Part shown: positions 48,201 through 59,205 of the stretch, piece by piece
How positions within the stretch are numbered: position 1 is the stretch's first letter
Layout of the letters: each line of letters opens with the position of its first letter
NCBI RefSeq assembly: GCF_018873765.1
Contig: NC_057924.1
Coordinates: 1,860,001 to 1,924,000 of the forward strand
Length of the DNA: 64,000 nucleotides
Direction of reading: 5' to 3'
Source of the DNA: Telopea speciosissima
Lineage: Eukaryota > Streptophyta > Magnoliopsida > Proteales > Proteaceae
Position numbers and translations under genes: made by a program
The notes under the pieces: model-generated
Told to the model about the DNA's origin: nothing
Databases searched by the model: none
What the model saw: the letters and a program-made list of their open reading frames with translations, nothing else

Positions 48201-49770
48201 ACTTGATGAAGAGGTATTCATGTCTGCCTGAATTGAAGCTTTTGTGTGACAGTATTCGGAGATGCTTGTCAACTAAAAAAAATTTCTTTCGTATCTCGCA
48301 GGTGAGATTTACATCTCACCAGCGAGATACTAATAATTTGCATTGCATAACTTAATTTGGAATTTACTTTGACATTTAATGCCCTATCGACTTATGACAT
48401 TTAATGTCCCATATAAAATGTACGAGGCATACCATGGCAGAAAAAATACGAAGTCTCAAACTTCTGTATTCTAAATGTTGGACCCAATTTTCCTAGGTGG
48501 CATTGGATATTTGGGGCATTCTGGGGCTGACCAGTGTGTAATAAGTTAATGCTTTTGATTTGATTAAGAGGCATTCATCACTACCTGAATTGAAGCTTTT
48601 TTGTGACAGTGTTCGGAGGTGTTTTCTTCTAAAAAATATTTCTTTCGTATCTCCCCAGTGAAATGTATATTTTACCGGTGAGATGCTAATAATTTGAACT
48701 ACATCACTTAATTAAGAATTTACTTTGACTTTTAATACCCTACTGACTTATGACATCAAACTTCCCATAGAAAGTGTACGAGGCATACTATGACCGAAAA
48801 AATACAAAGTCTTAAACCTTCATACTAATCATATAAAAACGTAAATGTTGGCCTCACATTTCTAAGGTGGCATTGGATGTTTGGGGGTTACAGAGGCTAA
48901 CCAGTATGTAATAAACTGATGCTTTTGATTTGACGAAGAAGTATTCATGTCTACCTGAATTGAAGCCTTTGTGAGACAGTGTTCAGAGGTGTTTCCTTCT
49001 AAAAAAAACATCTTTCGTATCTCGCCCGTGAGTTGTATATCTTACTGGCGAGATGCTAAAAATTTGTACTATATCATTTAATTTGAAATTAATTTTGACC
49101 TTTAATGCCCTACCGACTTTAGACATCAAGTGTCCCATATAAAATGTACGAGGCATACCATGGTTGAAAAAATAGTAAGTCTCAAACCTTTGTACTAATC
49201 ATATAAAAACCAAAATGCTGACCCTAATTTTTTTGGGTGGCATTAGAAATTTGGGGGCTCAAGGGCTGACTAGTGTGCAATAAGTTTATGCTTTTGATTT
49301 GTTGAAGAGGTATTCATGTCTACTTGAATTGAAGGTTTTATTTGACAGTGTTCGGAGGTGTTTAGCTTTAAAAAATATTTCTTTCGTATCTTGGTGAGAT
49401 GTACATCATACCGGCGATATGCTAATAATTTGAACAACATCACTTAATTTAGAATTTACTTTGAATTTTAATACCCTACCAACTTTTGGCATTAAAATAT
49501 TCGAGGCATATATACCATGGCCAAAAAATACCTAGTCAAAATCTCCATACTAATCATATAAAAACTAAATGTTAGCCCCAATTTTTTTGGGTTGCATTGG
49601 ATGTTTGGGGGCTCTATGGGCTAACCATTATGCAATAAGTTGATACTTTTGATTTGATGAAGAGATATTCGTGTCTACGAATTGAAGCCTTTGTGTGACA
49701 GTGTTAGAGGTGTTTGGTTTCTAAAAAAATATCTTTCGTATCTCGCATGTGAGTTGTACATCTTACCGGC
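45296..49770. repeat. Tandem repeat array, right block (~368-bp monomers, 13 palindromes)
   Basis: Same monomer as the left block. Palindromes at about 45,378, 45,744, 46,111, 46,481, 46,809, 47,183, 47,551, 47,922, 48,297, 48,651, 49,021, 49,391 and 49,745. Spacing is 352-374 bp except 328 bp between the fourth and fifth, caused by a local inversion plus deletion (46,571-46,603). The clearest palindrome is 46,477-46,510. The array stops inside a palindrome at about 49,770, where a different inverted-repeat element begins. Confidence 0.95.
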
Positions 49771-49772
49771 CG

Positions 49773-49965
49773 AGTTTCCCTCCACCCACTGTGAATGGGA
49801 TCACCACCCACTTGTGAATGGGATCCCATTCACCGAGGGGCTGGAGAGGGCAGGAATGAATATTAGAAGGGTATTTTGGAACATACTAAAACCTAGGAAG
49901 GGTTATTGAACCCTAGGATGGTGGGTGAACCGTCCTCTATAGGTGGAGGAAAATTTTGTCTACAA
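49773..49965. mobile_element. MITE-like element ending the tandem array
   Basis: GTTTCCCTCCACCCAC on the left is mirrored by GGTGGAGGAAAATTTT on the right; between them GAATGGGATC occurs twice near 49,792-49,840. The insertion point cuts the last palindrome of the array. No clear target duplication. Confidence 0.5.
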
Positions 49966-51412
49966 TTATATATTATAAAATATATGGGCAAGAGATCGCC
50001 GCATGGTTGTGTAGCCTTGCACCACCAGGAGGGCCAATGAGAGCACGTGTAGGGGCAATGACATGGATGGGTTTTTTGATTTCACAATGGGGTAGGGTTA
50101 TTAATTCGCGAGCTCTGTGTCTGGGTGTTGGAACCATGCAACCAAGTAACATTTTTTTCCCCATATTATATATATTGGATCAGGTGGGGCACAAGAACCA
50201 TGCAACCCCAAATTATATATACATGGTCAGCCTGGGCTGGGCTGTGCTGGGCTCAGCCCAAGACCTCAGTATAAGCCCAGCCAGCCCTACCTCGGGTTGG
50301 AAATCTCAATCCTAGACGTATTTCAGTGTTGGAGAAAGTTATTCACCGCCCAAGATGAAGAGAATAGGTTCAGATGTGGTAGCTTAAGAAATTCTTACTT
50401 CACTGTGGGTGAAGGGAAACTCGGTCATTCAATATTTAACAACCAAATCCTTTTGATATGGATGGTGCTCCGTACTCTTACTCTAAAACTTCAAATTCAC
50501 TCTAGAAGAGCATGTACATTCTTCGAATTCAAATGTTTAGGAATATGATTAGAAAAAAGATGTTCCAAGTTAAAGAGTATTCTTGAGGTAAATTGAAATT
50601 TTGACTTAGTTGGACACAAGATCCATAGTGAACCAAATATTAAACATGCTTCCTTTCTCCATTCTATGAAAATCCATTTATACAGATAATGACATAGATA
50701 TGCTTTATCAAGATGATGGTCTCCACTTTAAAGGTTACAACAAGGGGAGTGTCACTATCATGAGTCATGTTGAGTAATAGAGTTTAGGTTTGTATCTATG
50801 TTGAGTCATAGTTGTATTTATGAATCAACAGACACAAGCCCTAGCTCTACAACTCAGCATAACAGATTTTCATCCTCTCAAGTAAACTGCCCAGTGCACA
50901 TTTTAAGTGCATCCATTGGTGACCACTGCACTTGAGAGGATAAAATCCAAGAACATGTTTTTGACCATCGTTGGCTACACTTTAACAGTGCACTGGGCAG
51001 TACACCGCACTTGAGAGAATAAAAATTCCAACAGAACTCACAATAGGGACACACTCCCCCTATGTGAGTAACCTTTAACAATGCCAATTTGAGGTTGGCA
51101 AGTGAATCAACTTGGATTACAATCCAATCTCAAGCACCAGTTCGAAAGGGTTCTCGCTGAATCCATCACACACTAGTTACCCTTCACTTATCCAAATTGT
51201 TAGTAACTATCTGTGTCTACTGCAGCAAAATAGACCATATTATACCCATGATCCCGAACATCCAATCTCTCCTTGCAGAAAGTGCCCCCCCCCCCCCCTC
51301 TTTTGTCTTTAAAGATCAATCGAATCAGAAAGAGGCCACAATTGTGTAAAATTATAAATACTAGCATCTTCATTGCTGTAATTAAAGTTCAATTCAACCT
51401 CCATTTTTACAT
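49966..51412. other. Spacer with small repeats; probable 3' UTR of the C2 gene at its right end
   Basis: Holds a dispersed block at about 49,988-50,165, a GGGCTGGGCTG-rich patch at 50,225-50,300, an inverted-repeat element at 50,869-51,028, and a poly-C run at 51,287-51,300. The last ~100-250 bp probably form the 3' UTR of the minus-strand C2 gene, whose stop is at 51,413-51,415. Confidence 0.5.
50869..51028. mobile_element. MITE (~160 bp)
   Basis: Left ATCCTCTCAAGT...ACTGCCCAGTGCAC is mirrored by GTGCACTGGGCAGT...ACTTGAGAGAAT on the right. A partial inner copy (CACTTGAGAGGATAAAATCC at 50,929) shows an internal rearrangement. Confidence 0.75.
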
Positions 51413-54400
51413 TCAACTTGAAGGAGCCTGATGGGAATCAGAAGGAAGATCAACCCACTTGACTTTTAACTCAATCTCTCCAGATTCAACCTCACACAGC
51501 CTCAACCAAACATCCTGCACAATCTCTCCATCTACACAATTCACAGAGCTCTCCCTGACTAGGCAATTGTCACTGGCTGGGACCACCTTTCTGATCATTG
51601 TCTCCCCATCTGATACACGTAGAACCCGTCTCAGCCGTGCAGCGGATGCTATGGGTTGGATGGTGAGGTGAGCCCGACCCATTTTGTCATCCGCCTTAAA
51701 ACGGTCTCTGTCAAACACCTCCTGTTTAAGAGTAGGAAATATGGTAAAGACACAGATGTACTATGCAACATCATGAATGTCATATATGGGGATAAAATTT
51801 CAATCTTCAAGTATAATCCATATGCAACGGAAAGAAGAGCACAGACTAGCTAAATGGTTTCAGTGGATTTATAATAAGCTAATATTAGAAAACTAGAGAT
51901 GCCTTTATGAAGGAAACAGAAAATTTGTATTGGTATGGCCAAAGATCTGGTTCAGCGGTGGATAAAATGATCAATACAAGAGATCAGAAGTTGTATAACT
52001 TATTGTGTTCCATGTCGTATCTTGTTGACATGGGTACTTCCGTACTTGGGAGTGACATGAAGGATCTATGCAATAGAGACCAAAAGCCGTGAAACCAGTC
52101 AATGTGCTCCTTTGTGGATAGGTCACAGGCTAAATCAAACTGACACAAATTATACAAACCATCTTAGTCATTAAATACATTGACTGTTGAGAATTCTTCT
52201 GGTCATAACTGGGGGTTAAAAAATGAAGATAGTCCAGATACTAAAAGTTTGGCTCTACCAATTCATGACGTATTTCTATGGGACTACAGGACAATGGGTG
52301 CATCCACTTGAGGCCTAAAATGCTCAACCAATTTTATATTTCCTCCAACAGTGGCATGGTGATCAAGCAAAGAGTAAAAACTTCAGAGAATAGTTATATA
52401 AAAGAGAGGCTGTCATTGACCAAATTTCGTAACTCAGATTTTAAATGGTTCACAGAAAGTGAAATATGCAAACATAGGGAACTTACCAAGTTTAGAACTC
52501 CAATGGGTTCAGTTACTGAGAACGTAAACTCTTCATTCCAGACAGGATTCAGGCAACTGTTAATAACCTTGGTCTTCACAGTCTGGTAGAAACAATGAAA
52601 AAAATAATGTCTGATTAAAATCAAAGTTTGATATGAGATAATGAAAGAATAAGACAGGAGGTTAAAAATGGTGGTTTGATGAGGCCCAAGCATTAAAAGA
52701 TTCCGACATGATGACAAGTTTACATTAAATAAAAGTTATATAATACAGGAGATCAAAGTTTTACTCAGTATAGTAATAATAATAAGAGAAAAATACTTGG
52801 ACACCCCCTGTCCTATGGCCTAATTACTTGTTCTCCCCAACTTTTCAAACAATTACTTGAACACCCCCTGCAGTTTACCATTTCTTTCGAGTAGGTCAAG
52901 TTCGTTAGTTTAGCGATGATGTCATCAGTTAAATTTTTTTTAATGCCTAAACTACCCTTAAAGAGTACTGAAGTGATGGATTTACCCTCTTCATCTTCCT
53001 GCAACCAAAAAAAAAAAAGGGGCAGCCATGGCTGCTGTTTCAAAAACCATTAGGGCATATTGTGAGCATACCGCAGCTAGGTAACAAAGCCCTAACTTTT
53101 ACCACAAATCCTTGCTGAAACACTATCTCCTATATGTAACCCTAACCTGGAACCTCCACCGCAAGCCACGGCATTAACAACGAAGGTGGTGGCAACGACA
53201 CAACAAATTGGGCCAGGAAGAAGAGTGCCAAAGGAGGGATAATCGGTTTCTGTTTGACGAATCGATCTCATCCTTGATCTCTTCCACTTCAGACTCCTCT
53301 TCCTCTAACGAATCTTTCGCCCTCTCTTTATTTACTCCTTTTCCCATTACTACCTTCGTTTTGAGTTTTCCAAGTTGCTTATGGCAGATGGGTTTTGCAT
53401 CTTCTGGCGTTTCAGAAGTAATTTATTGTAGGACACTAGGGCAGGGATAATGGGTTTTTCTTCTATTGTTTTTTCTTTGGTGGGTAAGGGAGGTTTTGGT
53501 TTCTTGTACTATAGGTGGGGTTGAGAATGGGAATTTTGTGGTAAATTTCAGGAGATAATTTGTGGGTTTGTGTCAATATTGTTATATTTTAGGGGATTTG
53601 TGGTGGTTTTGGACTTGAGATTGGTGGTTTTCAAGTCCAGTTTAGTGGTTTTGAGGGCGGAAACTTTTAAGCGGTTCAATTCAAATTCGAAAGTTCGCAG
53701 CAGTTTGGCTATTTGAGAGTGTTTCAGAAGCAGATCGAACACCTTTGGATGCAGTTATTTTTGTTGACTCTATTGGAGGATTAGGGTGGTTTTAGCCTGT
53801 CATTGGTGGCGTTACATTTGTAAATTTTCCGTCAGAAACGTTATGGGCTTGTTTTAGTTTCCGGAGATGAATTCGAATATGCAAGATTTTTTCAAAGTTT
53901 TTCGGTTCCTCGTTTGAAATCACAGCTTGAAAGTTGAAACCCCTTTCAGAGAGGAAATCACGATCTGTTAATGAGCGTTATACTATGAGGTTTCCCCAAT
54001 CTGAGCTTTCCTGGGTTGTTTGCAGGAGGAAGAAGAAGGAGAGTAATTTGGTAATTTTAATTTCACTGTTTTCTATTGAATAGGTGATAAGGGTAAAATG
54101 GACATTTCCATTTAAACACTAACAGCAGACTAACACCGTCAGGTTTCAGGGGGTGTCAAGTAATTGTTCAAAACGTTGGTAATCGTAAGCAAAATGACCA
54201 TAGTACAGGGGGTGTCCAAGTAATTTTCTCCAATAATAACTAAGAACAAACCTATTGAGCTGGGTCACTGCCTTGGAACCTGCAAAAGCGGGAACTAACG
54301 AAATTCCAAACCTACATTCTCTTTTATTCTTACACGTTTCTTTAATATCATGGCTAAAAATATTTTAGCTTCCTTGATATGGATTTCATGTGTTAGTGTG

Positions 54401-56806
54401 ATGGCATGGAACTAAGGAATTCCTAACCCAAATTACAGAAATTAAGGTTTGATGCTTAGGACTAAATTAGGGTAGAAAGGAATGGGCTGATTAAGGTTAC
54501 GGGTTAAGGCTAGAAAGGAAGTTCAAGAACAGAAACAATTGAGTCTGAAGAAACCAAGATCAAAGGAATAACAGAATTGGGAACATGACAAGGCTAGGGC
54601 TTGGCTGGAAGAAACTGATATCTCACAAACTCGGACTTTGCTTGGGTGGAAACTCCACTAGAGTACTTGACTAGGAGAGACGCATCAGTGGTCAGAATCT
54701 CAGCCTAAACTGAAGTCTACAGCAGGGTGCGATCAGGGCTAACGCTAACTTACAATAAAACAGGGCAGATAGCAAGACAAATGAAATGAGGGTTGGAATG
54801 ATGGTATAATGGATTGGTCTGAGAGGAATGAACAGGGTTGGTGGGTGAAGTTACAGAACAAACCAAGCAGAACAGAGAAAGTTATGAGAAGTAGCAGATG
54901 CTGGAAAATAACACTAGAAAACAGAGCAACTGCAGGGTATGGAAAACAAAGGAAATCTGACCTGATTGCTGGCTTTCAATTGGGTGATCTGCAGGGACTG
55001 AAGTTGGGACAATAGAGGTAGATTAACAGTAGCAATGGAGACCAGATATCCCCTTGGTTAGGCTGCGGAATCCACCCTCAGACTCAAGGAGAATCCTCTC
55101 CAATACTCACACAGTACTACAGTAGTGCCATGGGGAATCCACCCTTAGAGTTTGAGGAATCAAACTCAAGACCAAAAGAATCCACACCACAATAAGCGAG
55201 CAACAATTTTCAATAATCAAAGAGAATGCTTTACAAGGAAGGGCCAACCATTTTCTATAGAGAAGGGTTCAGTCTGGCTGCTAGGACTCCAAGTACAAAA
55301 CTTTCCTGATACAGACTATAAATCGAAAATAGAAACTACTCTAACCTATGAAGAAATTTCCAGAACAATAACAAATTTTAAAACTAACTACCAGAACCCA
55401 AAATAAAAACTATGAACTCCTAAGCTGCTGCTGATAGAAACCTCTAGAAACACAAAATAAAAAGTACTAGCACCTCATCCCATATAGGACTCTAACCCCT
55501 CAAACTTTGGCTTATAGAAATTGATCCATTACAACAGAAAACCCAAGAATACTTAGCCCATGACCCAAATACATGGATTTAGTTCACGATATTGGTGATG
55601 GTATCGGTCACAGCCGATACCGATACGTATCAGCTGGAACGGCCCCATTCTAGATCAAGACAACATTTTTTTTCCATAAAAAAACCATATCCGTACCACT
55701 CATACCATATCGGCCGATCCATAATGGTCAGACATTGGTATTACCGATACGAAACGGCCAACATGGTCAATCCAATACTGATTCCTAAAACCGTGCCCAT
55801 ATAACCCATTGGGGACTTAAGATTGAATCTAGTTAAGGCTGATTGATCAAATTTGGTGTCACTGCCTGCACAATAATGACTGAACAAGTAGTAAACTCAA
55901 TAAGGCTTCACTGTAAGCTGTTGGTCCATATTTTCTCAATATGTTCAGGTTTCGAAAATGACAATAAATGAATCATTCAATAAATAAATAAAAGAATGGA
56001 TAGCGTGAGTAACAAAACAATTGCCTTTTTTTTTTTTTTTGTAAAGAACAAAATAATGCCTGACATGTCTTGAGCAAGTGCCTAAGAAGAAGAAAAGGCC
56101 CCAGTTAGCTATAAATAAAAAATGGAGACTCTATCTTTCTTTTCCCCCCCTTAAATTTCAGTTGAAATCACTTTGTTCCAAATCTATTAAAAGCTTAAGA
56201 GCACCATAGATTTTGAGTTCAATCAACTATTTGAATACACAATATACAGATAAAAGAAGACCAGAAAAGACAACAGTTGAATCCTGCATAATATAGAGTG
56301 AAGAAAAATTCTCATAAACCCTTTCAGGATCCCCTAAATAGTTAAACTAAAAGAACAAAGTAAACTATAAGTTGAAGAACGTAGAACAACAACCATAAGT
56401 TGAAGAACGTAGAACAACAAACAGGTGACGCCACAGTTAGCATACCTGCACACAAAACCTGGCCGTCTATAAACTTTTTTTTATGAATTAAGAGATTTAC
56501 TTGATTACAACATTATGGAATAATTCATTCAGATGATCAGACCAGAAAGCAACATATCCAAAGGAGAAAAAAAGATATCAACAAACTCAATATTGAATGG
56601 ATAGTTGGTGGTCGAATTAAAAAGAAAAAGGAAAAATTAAGTGGTTCCACAGTAGACAGAATGCGAGAAGACCAAAAGTAGAACTGAAAATAGACCTGAT
56701 TGCCCAGCTTGACGATGACATAAGGATCACTACTCTTGAAATCCCGGACTACTAGCCTTTTCCCCTGTGCTACAGTTACTTTTAGCAGCCCGACGAGCTC
56801 ACCCAT
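51413..56806 (-). CDS. Small C2-domain protein, CAR/GAP1-like
   Basis: Single C2 domain protein; the CAR family binds phospholipids with Ca2+ and brings ABA receptors to the plasma membrane. Coding exons on the minus strand: 56806-56696, 52582-52487, 51721-51413 (516 nt, 171 residues; CAR proteins are about 165-185). Frame is kept: MGELVGLLKVTVAQGKRLVV, ending at GNQ, joins TVKTKVINSCLNPVWNEEFT, then EVFDRDRFKADDKMG. Putative Ca2+ ligands are D22 and D27 (RDFKSSDPY) and D73, D75, D80/D81. The C-terminal block (LRLCEVESGEIELKVKWVDL) is the usual plant signature. It looks closest to the Arabidopsis At5g47710 type rather than CAR1-CAR10, so the receptor-recruiting role is an inference. The intron between the first and second coding exons is 4.1 kb and holds transposon sequence. 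Confidence 0.92.
51722..52486 (-). other. Second coding-region intron of the C2 gene
   Basis: 765 bp between the NL and EVFDRD codons; donor GTAAGT at 52,486 and acceptor AAACAG at 51,722. AT-rich; no repeat or gene recognised. Confidence 0.8.
52786..54231. mobile_element. Terminal-inverted-repeat element (~1.45 kb) in the C2 gene intron
   Basis: Left TACTTGGACACCCCCTGT is mirrored by ACAGGGGGTGTCCAAGTA on the right. Each end has a second subterminal copy (AATTACTTGAACACCCCCTG near 52,850; CAGGGGGTGTCAAGTAATTG near 54,145). Flanks share AATAATAA (52,778-52,785 and 54,232-54,239), fitting an 8-9-bp duplication of Mutator or hAT type, though that sequence is simple. No transposase. The inside has a short open frame (53,208-53,450, Ser-rich) that may be captured host sequence. 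Confidence 0.8.
54240..56695 (-). other. Remainder of the large C2-gene intron
   Basis: About 54,400-55,540 reads like antisense LTR/leader sequence (ACACCACAATAAGCGAGCAA, then TTTCTATAGAGAAGGG), an unclassified retrotransposon fragment. At 55,580-55,800 there is a dense CCGATAC/GGTATCGG repeat copy. A 20-bp unit, AAGTTGAAGAACGTAGAACA, is duplicated at about 56,370-56,418. No further exon recognised. Confidence 0.45.
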
Positions 56807-57720
56807 ATATCCACCTCTACGAAGAAATCAACTTCTGAGAGAACACCATGCCAAAAATGTTAAGCACAACATAATTCACGGTAAGCATATTGCCTAAAAT
56901 ATCCTCAAAAAATCACAAGAAACAAGAGAATCAAGTCCAGATAACAGATGATAAATCCATTCTTTCACTGAATTAGACACCACAAACTAAGATGTACATG
57001 TCAAACCTTGGAAGAGACGTTTATTACTTTCATGCAAGAGATGAATCAACCAAATGACCAAATATGGTCCAGAAAAAGTATAAAACAAAATAAACTATCA
57101 TCGTCACCACAATCCCATCCCATCCCACCACTTATCAAAATGAAAGAGGAAAGAGAGAAGAAAAATGAAACGGTACATGCGAATTAAGTAGGTAAAAATG
57201 CATAAAAGCTGCAACTACATAGTCGACGGGAGAGGAAAGTATCAAAACATTGCTTCGCTTTACTTCTATTAATCTAACGGCAACGACTCCAAGACCTCAG
57301 TGGAAAGCAAATAAGCAGCATAGAACAACAATCGCCATAGAAGTCTATCTAAACCCTCTGAATTATTTTTAAACCCCTAAAATAAAAATCAAATTGAGAG
57401 AGAAAACAAACCGCAATAACTCCACAATTCTGAACGTATTACAGAAGCAATTTAACTAACAAGAATAAAAAAAAAACACTTGAGGCAAACTGAATCTTAC
57501 GCAAAAGGAGGAAAAATGAAAACCGAATTATCTGAAGAACTGCATCGAAGCGCACTCAGTACGTGTCCTGTAGAACAACATCAAGGCGAGAAGAAAACCC
57601 ACAAACGAGTTGCACCGGAGACCCAAAAAAGCCAAAGTTTACCTGTCGGTGTTTCAGTCTCCTTCGAGATCTTTTCCTGCCGAGTGCCGAGTGCCGAGTG
57701 CCGACTATTATATACAAAGA
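56807..57720 (-). promoter_or_regulatory. 5' leader of the C2 gene with a probable leader intron, and promoter
   Basis: Immediately before the ATG (56,806) the minus strand reads TTCTTCGTAG|AGGTGGATAT, a good acceptor at 56,817. A matching donor CCGACAG|GTAAAC lies at 57,642. This suggests a ~826-bp intron in the 5' UTR and a first non-coding exon from 57,643 upward. The first exon has a triple repeat of GCCGAGT near 57,678-57,702. Inferred from splice signals only. Confidence 0.5.
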
Positions 57721-58195
57721 CAGACACACCAGCGATTCTACTCGCTGACGCAGTGATATGCCTAATGGCTAAATGCTCGCTCTACTTAGACTTGCTCAAA
57801 CCCTCTGAATTCTGTTTGACCCCGTGCTTGACGGGTCACAGAAAAAGAGCCAAAATACCTGGTCCAGCTGGATCAAGAAATCCTTTCCTCTACAATTAAT
57901 CGATTGACACGTGGATATGTATTAAACGTGTAACCCAAACTGAACCGGAATTAAATTCGAACCAAACTGAACCAAAACAAATTCGTGGACGTTTTTTTTG
58001 GGGGGAGAGTTTTCTGGGGAGCATGGTCCCTACGCATGTGTGGAGGCCAATGGGAGTGTTTGCGGAGGTATTAACCAAGGGAGCATTTTTGCCTGTCATT
58101 GCGAATGGACGGTCATTTTGCCCCCTCTCTCATAAGAGAGGGTTAGAAAGACAAATCCCCCACCTATTTGACACATCGTAACCCTCATCCCTCTC

Positions 58196-58382
58196 GAATT
58201 TTTATCCTGTCAGGTTCTCTGTCCGGTACGATTGTCCAATTCCTCTCTTAGGGACGCAAAAATGACAACTTAACCTCACTTGGGCAGTGTGCTCGAAAGG
58301 AGGTTAGGTCGTCATTTTTGGCCTTCTATGAAAGGAACCAGGCAACTATACCAGACAAGGAACCGGAGAAGATAATGATCCC
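58196..58382. mobile_element. Palindromic MITE (~187 bp)
   Basis: TTATCCTGTCAGGTTCTCTG pairs with the reverse complement of CAAGGAACCGGAGAAGATAA, and GACAACTTAACCTC pairs with GAGGTTAGGTCGTC. Flanks share CCCTCTC, a possible short target duplication. Confidence 0.65.
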
Positions 58383-59046
58383 ACCCCTCTCATGCATGAA
58401 AACCTTCCCTTTAATATTTGAAGATTTTATTTCTTAAAATAAATGAAAAAAAAAAAAATCAATTAACAGACTGTCTTTTTGCAGTTTTCTTATCTAACAA
58501 CTGCTTGTCAAGTGGAATTCAATTTCTTGACCAAAAATCTATTTGTCAATCCAAAATTGAGATAGAAACAATACCAAATCTAGCCTTCATGCTAGCTATC
58601 AAACTCAATTCACACCAAATTAGAGAGAACGCAAGCACATTTTGGTGGGGAATAAGAAGGATAACCAAAGATGTTTATGCTTCAAATTATAAGAAAATCT
58701 TATGTAGATTGAAGAACCAGAGTGAGTTGGCTGGTGTTTTAAGAATCAAGATCAGATCAGTTGGATCAATCGATTCATATCTGAATTGGCTAAGGCCGAT
58801 CTGGATCGGTTAATCTATACTAATTTATAAAGTTAAGGCACATATTGGTCGATTTTGGTCAATTCCTGAACAGTCCAGACTGATCCTGAGCCGACCCCGA
58901 TTCTGTTGGTTTCAAGAGAAGATATCAGAGCTAGGCACCTCATCCGGACTCTTCAGTGTAGCTTTTTTTTTTTTTTTTTTTTTCTTTCCAAATTATAACC
59001 TGACATTACAACTCAGATTGGGGTGAAGAATATTAAAAAGATTTAA

Positions 59047-59205
59047 GGCTGCGTTTGATATTCATTATTGGAATGCATTCTAAGTTGATTTTGCATTCTC
59101 CGATGATAAAATAATTTTTTTTTGATGAATCTGATGATAAAATGTTTTTATTGTTTAAGAATGCAAAATCAACCTAAATTGCAATCATGCATACCAAACA
59201 CAGCC
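59047..59205. mobile_element. Harbinger/Tourist-like MITE, 159 bp
   Basis: Flanked by TAA on both sides (59,044-59,046 and 59,206-59,208), the target duplication of PIF/Harbinger elements. Ends GGCTGCGTTTGATATTCATT and ATGCATACCAAACACAGCC are inverted repeats; inner arms share TTGATTTTGCATTCT/AGAATGCAAAATCAA. Confidence 0.9.

Noticed and set aside
40846-49770. CRISPR-like array
   Set aside because: Units of ~368 bp with no short repeat/unique spacer pattern, in a plant nuclear genome; it is a satellite-type tandem repeat.
57480-57899. Plus-strand 139-codon frame
   Set aside because: It overlaps the leader and promoter of the minus-strand C2 gene and shows no recognisable domain.
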